Source of the DNA: an uncultured Bacteroidales bacterium
GTDB lineage: Bacteria > Bacteroidota > Bacteroidia > Bacteroidales > UBA932
Assembly (NCBI GenBank): GCA_905233345.1
Contig: CAJODQ010000001.1
Span: forward strand, 1-64,000
Direction: 5' to 3'
Length of the DNA: 64,000 nucleotides
Made by a program: the position numbers and the translations under genes. Within the stretch, counting starts at the first letter, position 1, and every line of letters starts with the position of its first letter. Below the pieces are notes generated by a model, which was not told where the DNA came from, made no database searches, and saw nothing but the letters and a program-made list of their open reading frames with translations. Of this stretch, positions 28,085-40,426 are shown piece after piece.

Positions 28085-28092
28085 CAAAATTA
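28085..28092 (-). promoter_or_regulatory. -7 element (TAATTTTG) for the kinase-regulator-transferase operon
   Basis: TAATTTTG on the minus strand lies 6 nt before the ATG at 28078 and rules out the longer frame starting at 28096. The -33 region is only weakly TTG-like. Confidence 0.6.
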
Positions 28093-28141
28093 GCAAAATT
28101 TTTCCGATAAAAGAACAGGATAATCCAGATTATCAAGAAAT

Positions 28142-28170
28142 AAAAAAGGCCCGACTGCATGTCAGGCCTG
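28142..28170 (-). terminator. Intrinsic terminator after the DUF2795 gene
   Basis: Stem AGGCC/GGCCT plus GAC/GTC with one internal mismatch and loop TGCAT, followed on the minus strand by a run of Ts. It ends the DUF2795 transcript before the kinase promoter. Confidence 0.75.
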
Positions 28171-28177
28171 TTTTCTA

Positions 28178-28399
28178 TCAATACTCCTCCTCGTCGAAAA
28201 AGAAGTCATCTTTGGTCGGATAATCGGGCCAGATGTCTTCAATGGAATCGTATACCTCACCGTCTTCTTCGAGGTCTTCCAGGTTCTCAATCACTTCGAG
28301 CGGAGCTCCCGAACGGGTGGCATAATCGATCAGTTCTTCCCGGGTTGCGGGCCACGGGGCATCCTCCAGTTTGGATGCGAGTTCGAGTGTCCAATACAT
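28178..28399 (-). CDS. DUF2795 family small acidic protein
   Basis: A 73-aa, strongly acidic cytoplasmic protein beginning MYWTLELASKLEDAPWPATR and containing IEDIWPDYPTKDDFFFDEEE. This is the well conserved DUF2795 protein of Bacteroidota; its function is not known. It has its own promoter and terminator and is therefore monocistronic. The very high identity of this family across the phylum suggests a core cellular role. Confidence 0.88.
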   Translation of the reverse strand: MYWTLELASKLEDAPWPATREELIDYATRSGAPLEVIENLEDLEEDGEVYDSIEDIWPDYPTKDDFFFDEEEY

Positions 28400-28434
28400 A
28401 CGCGAATCTTGCTAAGGTTTCTTGAAATGGGCCG

Positions 28435-28463
28435 CAAATATATTAAAAAATTCTTATCGCAAA
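28435..28463 (-). promoter_or_regulatory. Promoter of the DUF2795 gene (TTTG-N17-TATATTTG)
   Basis: TATATTTG (28435-28442) matches TAnnTTTG, and TTTG (28460-28463) lies 17 nt upstream, slightly short of the usual 19-20. This gives a leader of about 30 nt. Confidence 0.6.
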
Positions 28464-28478
28464 TTTTTTATCGAAAAT

Positions 28479-28971
28479 TTACGGAAGCCAGTAATCATCG
28501 TGGCCTGCGCACAAGTATCTTGCCAGGGTAAACAGGTAGTCACTCAGGCGGTTGATGTAGCGGATCGCCCGCTCGTCCTGCTCCGATTTTCCGTCAATCT
28601 GCACGGCACTGCGCTCGGCGCGGCGGCACACAGTACGGGCCACGTGGGCCAGCGAAGAAGCGCGCGGGGCACCGGGCAGCACGAAGGCTTTCTGGGGCGG
28701 CAGCGCGGCCGTCATCCGGTCGATCTCTTCCTCCAGGAAAGTGGTCTCCGCCTCGTCGAGAGGTTGCAGTTTCACCGAACGCCCATCATTGGCCAGGTGG
28801 GCGCTGACGTTCATCAGGTGGATCTGGATCCGCCGCAATGGTAGCGCCTGGTCCACTTCGCAGCGGAGCAAGCCGAGATAGCTGATCAGTTCGTCGAGAT
28901 CGCCGTAGGTCATCACCCGCGGATGCGCCTTGCTCACGCGGGTTCCCCCCACCAGCGAGGTAGTGCCGGCA

Positions 28972-28997
<26 letters not shown>
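28479..28997 (-). CDS. PduO-type ATP:cob(I)alamin adenosyltransferase
   Basis: A 172-aa helical protein with the PduO N-terminal ATP site YTKTGDAGTTSLVGGTRVSK and the conserved ARTVCRRAERS segment near residue 115. It makes adenosylcobalamin from cobalamin and ATP. It overlaps the ABC ATPase gene by 26 bp at its start, so it is the last gene of the mqnB-mqnD-ABC-PduO operon. No cobalamin-dependent enzyme or B12 riboswitch is seen nearby. Confidence 0.92.
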
Positions 28998-29667
<670 letters not shown>

Positions 29668-30438
29668 AGCACTGGTACAATGTATCGACGGCCCGGTGAC
29701 CTTCCTCCCCCAGATCGAGGGAAAAAGCGTTGACGAACATGTCGATGTGTTTTTGCTGGATCTCTGCCGACAGCTCGCGGGCGTACGAGGCGACATAAGC
29801 GCGTGCGTCTTCCGGATGGGCGAATGCATGGGCGATGCTCCGGTGCAGCACGCGGTTGAAAGTGGCAGCAATTTCCGGGCCAAGCGAACGCCGGATGGCG
29901 ATGCCGCCCAGGGGAATGGGACAGCCGGAGGTTTCCTGCCACCAGGAGCCCAGGTCACGGACCAGTTCCAGACCCTTGTCGCGGTAGGTGAAGCGGCCTT
30001 CGTGGATCAGCACGCCCAGGTCGACCGCACCGCGCGACACGGCGCCTTCAATCTCAGAAAAAAGCATCGGGACTTGTTCCCCCAGGCCGGGATATGCCAG
30101 CGAACAGAGCAGGGCACCGGTCGTAAAACGGCCGGGTATGGCGATGCGCATCGGACGGCGCTCCAGTACGGCCGGATCATCGGCCCTGCGCACCAGCAGC
30201 GGGCCACAGTCCCAGCCCAGGGCGGAACCGGCATCGAGCATAGTGTAGGCGTCGCGGACGGTGAACCAGCCGTGGTAACTGAGTTTCGACACGTCGTACA
30301 CGCCACGTTGGGCCCGCTCGTTGAGTTCTTCCACGTCGTAAATATCGACATCGAAGGTCAGACCCTCGGTGTCGATACGGCCGTGGACCAGGGCATCGAA
30401 CATGAAAGTATCGTTGGGGCAGGAGGAAAAAGCGAGTT

Positions 30439-30990
30439 TCAGGTGCATGACAACTGGTTTTTGAAGAGGGACAGGGCGTCCTGCAGGTTTTGCAGGGCCA
30501 GAGGGATGTTCCAGCGGGTATGGTCCTGCTCCCCCACGACGTTCGATACGGCGCGGATCTCGGCGAAGGCGCAGCCCTGCCGCAGGCAGATTTCGAAGAA
30601 GTCCGCGCCCTCCATGGTCTCGATATCGTATTCCACCAGGCGGAAGCGGTCGTCGAGCGCCGGGACGGTGTTGCCGGTGACACAGGGCAGGAAATCCAGC
30701 GCAGGACAGGGCGCCGGCTGGTGCAAAAGCACGCCGGGACGGTCACCCTTCTGCTCGACCGTCACCTGCACTACGTCCCCTACCGCCGGACCGCCGGGGC
30801 ATCCGCCCGCAATACCGACATCCACGATGAGGTCGTAGCAGACACCCCGGGCAAAAACGGTCTCCAGGGAGCGCCGCGTAGCTTCGCCGCCCCAGCCGCC
30901 CAGCAGATAGTCGGCCGGACAGCCGGCCCAGGCGGCCCGGGCTACGTTCAGTTCAAAATCGACAGCGGCGACGAATAAAATCCGCATCAT
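30439..30990 (-). CDS. mqnB: Futalosine hydrolase
   Basis: A 183-aa nucleoside-phosphorylase-fold protein (DLIVDVGIAGGCPGGPAVGD, then VEYDIETMEGADFFEIC with the MEG-containing nucleoside site and VSNVVGEQD). MqnB releases hypoxanthine from futalosine. It is rather short for the family (usually 200-230 aa) but the core motifs are intact. The overlap with mqnD places two futalosine-pathway steps in one operon, indicating menaquinone-based respiration. The start may be the first or second Met (30990/30987). Confidence 0.9.
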   Translation of the reverse strand: MMRILFVAAVDFELNVARAAWAGCPADYLLGGWGGEATRRSLETVFARGVCYDLIVDVGIAGGCPGGPAVGDVVQVTVEQKGDRPGVLLHQPAPCPALDFLPCVTGNTVPALDDRFRLVEYDIETMEGADFFEICLRQGCAFAEIRAVSNVVGEQDHTRWNIPLALQNLQDALSLFKNQLSCT

Positions 30991-31054
30991 TGAAAGTTTA
31001 AAGTACGAAAATAAGAAAATATTTAGTAACTTGCCATAATTTTAAACGATAGCC

Positions 31055-31654
31055 ATGGCTTATCAGAAAGAGGAACAGTTCGATGAAGCGCTCACCCGGG
31101 AGTTGAGCGAGCATTACCGGGAGATTCTCCGCCTGCTCGGAGAAGATCCGGAACGCGAAGGCCTGTTAAAGACCCCGCTCCGCGTGGCCCGCTCCATGCA
31201 ATTCCTCACCAAGGGCTATCAGGAAGACGGCGCGGAGATCCTCCGTTCGGCCATGTTCCGTGAAGAATACCACCAGATGGTGGTCGTCAAGGACATCGAG
31301 CTCTATTCGATGTGTGAGCACCACATGCTCCCTTTCTACGGAAAGGCACACGTGGCCTACATCCCCGACGGCTACATCACGGGCCTGAGCAAGATCGCCC
31401 GCGTGGTGGAGACCTTTGCCCGCCGCCTCCAGGTCCAGGAGCGCCTCACCGTCGAGATCCGCGACTGCATCCAGGATACCCTGCACCCGCTGGGCGTGGC
31501 CGTCGTCATTGAGGCCGCCCACATGTGCATGCAGGTGCGCGGCGTCCAGAAACAGAACTCCGTGACCACCACCTCCGCCTTTACGGGCGCTTTTCTCAAA
31601 GATATCCGCACCCGCGGAGAATTCATGACCCTCATTGGAGCCAAATTGCACTAG
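31055..31654 (+). CDS. folE: GTP cyclohydrolase I
   Basis: A 199-aa enzyme of the tunnelling fold making 7,8-dihydroneopterin triphosphate from GTP. Zinc ligands are visible in [19 protein letters not shown] and in [22 protein letters not shown] is the family C-terminal block. It is the first gene of a plus-strand series followed after 3 bp by trkA. A weak TAATTTTA element lies upstream. Length is slightly below average because the N-terminal extension is short. Confidence 0.95.
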   Translation: MAYQKEEQFDEALTRELSEHYREILRLLGEDPEREGLLKTPLRVARSMQFLTKGYQEDGAEILRSAMFREEYHQMVVVKDIELYSMCEHHMLPFYGKAHVAYIPDGYITGLSKIARVVETFARRLQVQERLTVEIRDCIQDTLHPLGVAVVIEAAHMCMQVRGVQKQNSVTTTSAFTGAFLKDIRTRGEFMTLIGAKLH

Positions 31655-31657
31655 GAT

Positions 31658-33007
31658 ATGAAAATCGTCATCGCCGGAGCCGGAGAAGTCGGATGCCACT
31701 TGGCCAAGATGCTGAGTGAAGGCTATCACGAGATCACCATCATCGACCACGACGAGGAACGGCTTGCCCTGGTCACCGAGAGTATGGACGTGCTCACCGT
31801 GCAGGGAAACCCCACCTCGATCAAGATCCTCAAGTCGGCCGGCGTCGACAAGGCTGACCTTTTCGTCGCTGTCAGCCCGGCCAAGGAACAGGACGTCAAC
31901 CTGGTGGCGGCCATCATCGCCAAAAAGCTGGGCGCCAAGAAAGTGACGGCCCGCATCAACGACGCCGAATACCTCAACTTCGACAACAAGCTCATGTTCA
32001 CCGACATGGGCATCGACCTGCTCTTCTATCCCGAGAAGATCGCCGCGACGGAGATCATCGACCTCCTCAAGCAGTCTGACGTATCGGAATTCGTGGATTT
32101 CGCCCGCGGTCAACTGCAGATGGTCGTCTTCCGCATCGACGAAGACTCGAAGCTGCTCAACAAGACCAGCGCGGACTTCGAATTCGACCCCGACGACCCG
32201 CCTTTCCGCATCGTGGCCCTCACCCGCGGTGGCGAGACCATCATCCCGCAGCGCGATACGCTCATCAAGCGGGGCGACATGGCCTACGTCATCACCAAGC
32301 GCTCGCATGTCGACGAACTGATGGCCCTCTCGGGCAAGCAGTACCTCGACATCAAGCGCCTCACGATCCTGGGCGGCGGCCGCATCGGCGAGATGGTGGC
32401 AGCCCAGTTCGAGAAGAATGCGGAATTCGTGAAGATCATTGAGATCAACCGCGAGCGCTGCGAGGTGCTCTCCGAGAACCTTGAACGCACGCTCGTCATC
32501 AACGGCGACGGCCGCAACTCCGATTTCCTCTACGAGGAGGACGTCAAGAGCTGCGACGCCTTCGTGGCCGTGACCTCCAGTTCCGAAACCAACATTCTGG
32601 CCTGCGTGGCGGCCAAGAAGATGGGCGTGGCCAAGACCATTGCCGAAGTCGAGAACATCGAATACATCAAACTGGCCGAAGGCATGGGCGTGGACGCTGT
32701 CATCAACAAGAAGATCATCACCGCCGGCCGCATCTTCCGCTTTACCATGAGCAACAAGGTCCGCACCGTCAAGGTGATCGGCGGCTCCGACGCGGAAGTC
32801 ATCGAATATATCGTCAATCCCGACAGCATCATCACCAAGGCGCCGATTGGCGAGCTCAACCTCCCCCAGGACGCCATCATCGGCGGCGTCATCCGGGGCA
32901 ACGAAGCCATCATCGCTTCCGAAAACACCCGCATCAAGCCCTACGACCGCGTGGTGATCTTTGCCCTGCCGACCGCACTGGGCAGAATCGAGAAATTCTT
33001 TGCTTAA
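31658..33007 (+). CDS. trkA: Trk potassium uptake regulatory protein TrkA
   Basis: A 449-aa peripheral protein with two RCK halves. Each starts with a Rossmann loop (IAGAGEVGCHLAKML near residue 4 and LGGGRIGEMVAAQ near residue 232), each followed by a RCK-C domain (FRIVALTRGGETIIP; IGGVIRGNEAIIA). It binds NAD(H)/ATP and gates a TrkH/KtrB channel, which is not in this window. It follows folE by 3 bp. Confidence 0.95.
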   Translation: MKIVIAGAGEVGCHLAKMLSEGYHEITIIDHDEERLALVTESMDVLTVQGNPTSIKILKSAGVDKADLFVAVSPAKEQDVNLVAAIIAKKLGAKKVTARINDAEYLNFDNKLMFTDMGIDLLFYPEKIAATEIIDLLKQSDVSEFVDFARGQLQMVVFRIDEDSKLLNKTSADFEFDPDDPPFRIVALTRGGETIIPQRDTLIKRGDMAYVITKRSHVDELMALSGKQYLDIKRLTILGGGRIGEMVAAQFEKNAEFVKIIEINRERCEVLSENLERTLVINGDGRNSDFLYEEDVKSCDAFVAVTSSSETNILACVAAKKMGVAKTIAEVENIEYIKLAEGMGVDAVINKKIITAGRIFRFTMSNKVRTVKVIGGSDAEVIEYIVNPDSIITKAPIGELNLPQDAIIGGVIRGNEAIIASENTRIKPYDRVVIFALPTALGRIEKFFA

Positions 33008-33038
33008 TCATTATTAACTCCATAAAATACTTTTATCC

Positions 33039-34469
33039 ATGATCGAATACAAATTCAAAACTTCTGGCAAGACCCGTTCTGAGCACGACTTGCTGGGCGA
33101 CAAGGAAGTTCCCGCCGAGGCCCTCTTCGGTGTACAGACCCTCCGCTGCATCGAGAACTTCGACATCAGCCGCAACCTCCTCGGCGACCACCCGGAATTC
33201 GTCAAGGCTTTCGGTATCGTGAAGATGGGCGCCATCCTTGCCAACCATGAACTCGGCCTGGTCTCCGACGAGATCACCAACGCCGTCGTGGCTGCCTGCA
33301 AGGAACTCATGGAAGGCAAGCACACCGAGCACTTCCCGATCGACATGATCCAGGGCGGAGCCGGCACCTCGGCCAACATGAACGCCAACGAAGTGATCGC
33401 CAACCGCGCCCTCGAGATCCTGGGCAAGAAACACGGCGACTATAAGGTGATCCACCCGAACGACCACATCAACATGGCCCAGTCGACCAACGACGCCTAC
33501 CCGACCGCCATGCACCTGGGCCTGTACATGATCCACCAGGATCTGATGGTGGCCCTCAAGGCCCTCGCCAAATCCTTCCGCGCCAAACAGCGCAGTTTCG
33601 CCTCCGTCATCAAGATGGGACGCACCCAGCTGCAGGACGCTGTACCGATGACCCTCGGCCAGACCTTTGGCGCCTACGCCACCGCCGTCGAGACCGAAAT
33701 GAAACGCCTCGACGCAGCCGCCCAGGAATTCCTCGTGATCAACATGGGTGCCACCGCCATCGGTACCGGCATCACCGCTGAACCGGGCTACGCAGAAGCT
33801 TGCACCAAACACATCAAGAAGATCTCCGGCTGGAAGATCTCGCTGGCCAAGGACCTCGTGGAGGCCACCAACGACACCTCCTGCATGGTCTGCTACCACG
33901 CCATGCTGAAGAACCTGGCCATCCGCATCTCGAAGATCTGCAACGACCTCCGTATGCTGGCTTCCGGTCCCCGCACCGGCCTGGCCGAAATCAACCTTCC
34001 GCCGAAGCAGCCGGGCAGCTCCATCATGCCGGGTAAGGTGAATCCTGTGATCCCCGAAGTGACCAACCAGGTCTGCTTCAAGGTGATCGGCAACGACACC
34101 TGCATCACCATGGCTTCTGAGGCCGCCCAGCTCGAGCTCAACGTCATGGAGCCCGTGCTCGTGGAATCGATGGTCGAGTCGATGACCTGGATGACCAACG
34201 CCCTCAACACCCTCCGTGTAGAGTGCGTCGACGGCATCACTGCCAACAAGAAGCACTGCAAGGAGCTCGCCGAGAACAGCATCGGCATCGTGACCGCCCT
34301 CAAGCCGTACATCGGCTATGCCAAGTGCACCGAGGTGGCCAAGGAAGCCCTCGTCACCGGCGGCAGCGTCTACAAGCTCGTGCTGGCCAAGAAATACCTG
34401 ACCAAGCAGCAGCTCGACAAGATCCTCGATCCGAAGAACATGGTCAAACCCACGAAGGTGGAGCTCTAG
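33039..34469 (+). CDS. aspA: Aspartate ammonia-lyase
   Basis: A 476-aa enzyme of the fumarase C/aspartase superfamily, deaminating L-aspartate to fumarate. The signature GSSIMPGKVNPV carries the catalytic serine loop; HPNDHINMAQSTNDAYPTAM and KMGRTQLQDAVPMTLG are the other two conserved regions. The HPNDHINM-type residues favour aspartase over fumarase. A strong terminator follows the stop, placed inside the opposing regulator gene, which it overlaps by 4 bp. Confidence 0.95.
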   Translation: MIEYKFKTSGKTRSEHDLLGDKEVPAEALFGVQTLRCIENFDISRNLLGDHPEFVKAFGIVKMGAILANHELGLVSDEITNAVVAACKELMEGKHTEHFPIDMIQGGAGTSANMNANEVIANRALEILGKKHGDYKVIHPNDHINMAQSTNDAYPTAMHLGLYMIHQDLMVALKALAKSFRAKQRSFASVIKMGRTQLQDAVPMTLGQTFGAYATAVETEMKRLDAAAQEFLVINMGATAIGTGITAEPGYAEACTKHIKKISGWKISLAKDLVEATNDTSCMVCYHAMLKNLAIRISKICNDLRMLASGPRTGLAEINLPPKQPGSSIMPGKVNPVIPEVTNQVCFKVIGNDTCITMASEAAQLELNVMEPVLVESMVESMTWMTNALNTLRVECVDGITANKKHCKELAENSIGIVTALKPYIGYAKCTEVAKEALVTGGSVYKLVLAKKYLTKQQLDKILDPKNMVKPTKVEL

Positions 34470-34828
34470 ACTTCCGTCATTCGTTCCCTGAAGGCGCAGG
34501 CTGTCAAGCCTGCGCTTTTTTTGATGTAGCGGTTCATGGTGTCTTCGCTGGAGAATCCGCTCAGGAGCGCAATCTCTTCGGGAGACGCGTCGGGATAACG
34601 GCCCTCCGCCATCAGGGCGATGGCATGGGCGGCCCGGAACGAATTGACGAACTGCGAAAAGTTGAGCCCACGCCCTTTCAGCGCCCGCGTGATATAGGTC
34701 CGGTTGGTCAGCACCTCCCGCGCCAGCTCGTCACGGGTCAGGTCGCGACGCAGGTAGAGCTGCCTGTCCGCCATCAACTGCACCATCTTTTCATAGATTC
34801 CGCCCTCATCCAAGCGCTTTCGCCTCAT
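34466..34828 (-). CDS. AraC-type HTH protein (DNA-binding domain only)
   Basis: A 120-aa protein consisting almost only of an AraC-type double helix-turn-helix: TRDELAREVLTNRTYITRAL for the first HTH and IALLSGFSSEDTMNRYIKKS for the second. It overlaps the preceding, larger AraC-type gene by 23 bp in another frame. The C-terminal codons (LTACAFRERM) coincide with the hairpin that terminates aspA on the other strand. It may be a stand-alone regulator or the split-off second half of one larger gene. Confidence 0.75.
   Translation of the reverse strand: MRRKRLDEGGIYEKMVQLMADRQLYLRRDLTRDELAREVLTNRTYITRALKGRGLNFSQFVNSFRAAHAIALMAEGRYPDASPEEIALLSGFSSEDTMNRYIKKSAGLTACAFRERMTEV
34494..34522 (+). terminator. 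Intrinsic terminator of aspA, embedded in an opposing CDS
   Basis: 9-bp stem GCGCAGGCT/AGCCTGCGC with loop GTCA followed by seven Ts, 25 bp past the aspA stop. It lies inside the C-terminal coding part of the minus-strand AraC-type gene. Confidence 0.92.
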
Positions 34829-35366
34829 TCCTTTTGCGAAACTCTTTGCACCACTCGGCAGGCGTGAAGCCAGTGTTCCTCCCGAAGGCCGTGTTGAACG
34901 TGGTCATCGAGTTGAAACCGACCCTGCGGCACAGCTGGGTGATGGTCAGATCGGGGTTCTGGGCATACAGGCGCATGGCCTCGCGGACACGATAGTAATG
35001 GACCAACTGGCAAAAATTTTTGCCCATTTTTAGTTTTATGGTTTGGGCCAAATAGTTTTTGTTGGTGTACAGCCGTTCGGCCAGGTCGCCCACGCGAATA
35101 TCCGGATTGAGGTAGAGCTTTTCGCGCTCCAGGACATTGCAGAGACGGTCTTTCATCTCTTCCATGTCGTTGTCTTTCAGACTGGGACCCGGATCTTCCA
35201 GGATCCGGTCGGCATGGGGAATGGCCCGTTCTTGGATGGGATATTCCTTGACGGGATTCACGCTGTCGGCGCGATGCTGCAGATGGCGCCGCCGCAAGAG
35301 GAGAAACAAGCATACCAGGCCTGCAAGCAGCGGCAGGTATGCGATCAGGAGGACATACATGTTCAT
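34806..35366 (-). CDS. Membrane-anchored AraC-type regulator
   Basis: A 186-aa protein with an N-terminal TM helix (MYVLLIAYLPLLAGLVCLFLL), a 50-residue linker, and an AraC-type DNA-binding domain (VGDLAERLYTNKNYLAQTIK; ITQLCRRVGFNSMTTFNTAF; GFTPAEW). Anchoring an AraC HTH directly to the membrane resembles the C-terminal part of hybrid two-component or TPR-AraC regulators, but the sensor part is missing. It shares 23 bp with the next HTH gene; the two may work as a pair. Confidence 0.8.
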   Translation of the reverse strand: MNMYVLLIAYLPLLAGLVCLFLLLRRRHLQHRADSVNPVKEYPIQERAIPHADRILEDPGPSLKDNDMEEMKDRLCNVLEREKLYLNPDIRVGDLAERLYTNKNYLAQTIKLKMGKNFCQLVHYYRVREAMRLYAQNPDLTITQLCRRVGFNSMTTFNTAFGRNTGFTPAEWCKEFRKRNEAKALG

Positions 35367-35396
35367 AGCTAGGTATTTTGGTATACGAAACTACGA

Positions 35397-35423
35397 ACAA
35401 AACGGCCGGATTGGCCGTTTTGT
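35397..35423 (-). terminator. Terminator after the leuS-yitT operon
   Basis: An 11-bp perfect stem, ACAAAACGGCC/GGCCGTTTTGT, with a 5-nt loop lies between the YitT gene stop (35455) and the AraC gene start (35366). The A/T-rich outer stem could make it work in both directions. Confidence 0.75.
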
Positions 35424-35454
35424 CATGTAATCGGGATGTAATCGAAAAATCGGA

Positions 35455-36350
35455 TTATTTTTTGATCGCGTCGAATCCGTATCCGTATACGCCGGAGACG
35501 CTGCCGACGGAAATGAAGGCCTGCGGATCTTCCTCCTTGATCAAATTCAACAAAAGTTTAAGCTCCGGCTTGCGGGCAATCACCAGCAGGACCGTAGACT
35601 CTGTCTTTGTGTACCAGCCTTTTCCCTGCAGCGCCGTCACGCCACGATGTACGTCAGCTGTAATCCGGTCGGCAATCTTTTCATAATTTTTCGAGAAAAT
35701 AAAGATTTGCACGGACTGCTTGGAACCGGACACAAACAAGTCGAGCGCCACGCTGAAGACACCGGCCATGATATAACCGTACATCAGGTTGGCTACGCGT
35801 ACGCCCCAACTTCCTTCGGTCGGAACGATGAGGGACGAACCAATAATGAACACGTCGAGGATGAGCAGGACCTTGCCGGGAGAGATGGCCCGGTATTTTG
35901 TGACCATCAGGGCGATGATATCGGTTCCGCCGGAACTGCCACCCTGCGAGAAGGTCAGCGAGATGCCCAGCGCCGACAGGGTACCGCCGATGATGACGCT
36001 CAGCAGCTTGCCGTTTTCCAGCGCGATGATGCGGATGAACTCCTCCGGGATGATCATGGGCATGAAGCGCAGCAGCAGGGTGGTCACCACCATCGCATAG
36101 ATGGTCTTCACGCCGAACGACGGGCCCAGCACCTTGAGGGCGATCAGCAGCAGCACGGCGTTGATGATGAAGAAGGAGTAGCTCACGTTGAAACCGGTGC
36201 AGTACTGGATCACGGCCGAGATACCGGTCACGCCGCCGCCGACCAACTGATGGGGAATGATGAAGACGACCCAAGCCAGCACGTAGAAGACGAGGCCGAG
36301 GGTGATGATGGCGTAGGACTTGATGGTCGCCAGGATCTTGCTCTTTTCCA

Positions 36351-36351
<1 letters not shown>
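35455..36351 (-). CDS. YitT family membrane protein
   Basis: A 298-aa protein with five or six TM segments in the N-terminal two thirds (ITLGLVFYVLAWVVFIIPHQ, LVGGGVTGISAVIQY, SQGGSSGGTDIIALMV), then a soluble C-terminal DUF2179 domain (YEKIADRITADVHRGVTALQ). The family is widespread and uncharacterised; transport is assumed. Its ATG overlaps the leuS stop by one base, so it is translated with leuS. Confidence 0.92.
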
Positions 36352-39062
<2,711 letters not shown>

Positions 39063-39098
39063 GGAATGATGATTATACGCCAAATTAGATATCTGGCG

Positions 39099-39106
39099 CA
39101 AAGATA
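39099..39106 (-). promoter_or_regulatory. -7 element (TATCTTTG) for leuS-yitT
   Basis: TATCTTTG matches TAnnTTTG and gives a leader of about 32 nt before the leuS ATG. The -33 region would lie inside the 3' end of the upstream M28-like gene. Confidence 0.55.
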
Positions 39107-39109
39107 GTG

Positions 39110-40426
39110 TTATTTTTTCAAACCTATGTCCCACTTCGACGACAAGCGGAAATCCACCGGAACGACCATCCGCGTGCGGACTTTTTCACCCCGGATCCGG
39201 CCGGGAATCCATTTCGGGGAAATGGCGATCACCCGGACCGCCTCGTTGTCGAGCAGTTCGTCGACACCGTGCTCCACTTCAACGTTCGTCACGGAGCCGT
39301 CCTTCTCGATGATGAAACTCACCAGCACCTGGCCGTGGATATTGCGCTCAATGGCGCGCTCCGGATATCTGAGGTACTTGTACACCCAGCTCTGCAGGAA
39401 GTGACGTTCGTTGGAATGGAAGAACTGGGGACGCACGTCACAGTCGGAGACGGAATAGACCCGGTCGGCGCGGGCCGCCCGTTTGTCGGGATCGGGGTTC
39501 GCCGTGGAGATCTCATCGATGTCGGCCAGTATCATCAGGAAGTGGTAGAGATAGTTGAGATTCATCTCCATCGCCGACCAGTCGACCAGGCGCGGCGTGT
39601 CCCGGATGGTACGGTGCTCGCGAGCGGTACCTGTCGAGAAACGGAACACGGGGATGCTTTTCTCATAGAACGGCAGGTAATCGGAAGCGGGCATTTCGCC
39701 ATGGGCGACTTCCGGCAAACGGACGACGGGCTGTTCGGCAGTCTTGTTGAGCAGATAGTTGAAGTCTGTGTTGCGGAGCTGGGAAAAGACGGTCAGCGGA
39801 TGGTCCTGGCCGCCGCGGCCCAGGCAGTCCAGATCGATCATCGCCTTGACATGGCCGATCTGCTCGAAAGCCCGGTTGACAAAATACCACGAACCGGCCA
39901 TTCCCTCCTCCCCGGCACCGAAGCCCACAAAGATGATGGAGCGGCGGAAAAGGCCCTGGTATTCCGCCACCAGGCGGGCCAGCTCGATGAGCATCGCCAC
40001 GCCCGAGGCGTTGCGGTCCGCCCCGGGATAGAGCTGGACCACGGGCTCACCGTCGATGGTCAGCAGGTTGGTGCCCATGTGGTCATAGCGCGCGCCCACC
40101 ACGATGTATTCATCCCGAAACTGCGGGTCAGCCCCCTGCACGATGCCCAGGATGTTCTGTGAGTGGATCTCGCCCGCAGGCTTCGTAATAGTAAAATCCT
40201 GCCCCAGCGAATCGGTGAGCATCAGCACGCCAGCTTCTTCCAGCGCCGCATACAGGTAGCGGGCCGCAGCCTGCTCGCCCCGGCTGCCGGCCTTGCGGCC
40301 CTCGAGTTCTTCGTCGCAGAGGCTGTACACGTGGCCCTGCAGCGCAGGGGCAACAGCAAAATTCTGTGCGGCAAGGCTTGCCGCACAGAATTCCAGCAGG
40401 ATCAGTATGATCAGTCTTTTCTTCAA
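39110..40426 (-). CDS. M28-like peptidase with degenerate metal site fused to a TonB C-terminal domain
   Basis: A 438-aa exported protein (signal [20 protein letters not shown]). Residues 30-320 have the M28 aminopeptidase fold: [73 protein letters not shown]. Ligand positions usually held by His or Asp are changed (GAH to GAR, ADD to ADR, the final YH to HR, SDH to SDY), so it is probably inactive. The C-terminus is a TonB-C domain ([20 protein letters not shown] to [12 protein letters not shown]). It follows gcvT without spacer. Most likely a periplasmic binding or scaffold protein. Confidence 0.82.
   Translation of the reverse strand: MKKRLIILILLEFCAASLAAQNFAVAPALQGHVYSLCDEELEGRKAGSRGEQAAARYLYAALEEAGVLMLTDSLGQDFTITKPAGEIHSQNILGIVQGADPQFRDEYIVVGARYDHMGTNLLTIDGEPVVQLYPGADRNASGVAMLIELARLVAEYQGLFRRSIIFVGFGAGEEGMAGSWYFVNRAFEQIGHVKAMIDLDCLGRGGQDHPLTVFSQLRNTDFNYLLNKTAEQPVVRLPEVAHGEMPASDYLPFYEKSIPVFRFSTGTAREHRTIRDTPRLVDWSAMEMNLNYLYHFLMILADIDEISTANPDPDKRAARADRVYSVSDCDVRPQFFHSNERHFLQSWVYKYLRYPERAIERNIHGQVLVSFIIEKDGSVTNVEVEHGVDELLDNEAVRVIAISPKWIPGRIRGEKVRTRMVVPVDFRLSSKWDIGLKK

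Noticed and set aside
28400..28478. Possible B12 riboswitch or small RNA next to the PduO gene
   Set aside because: The 79-bp gap is A/T rich, contains the DUF2795 promoter and lies downstream, not upstream, of the PduO gene.
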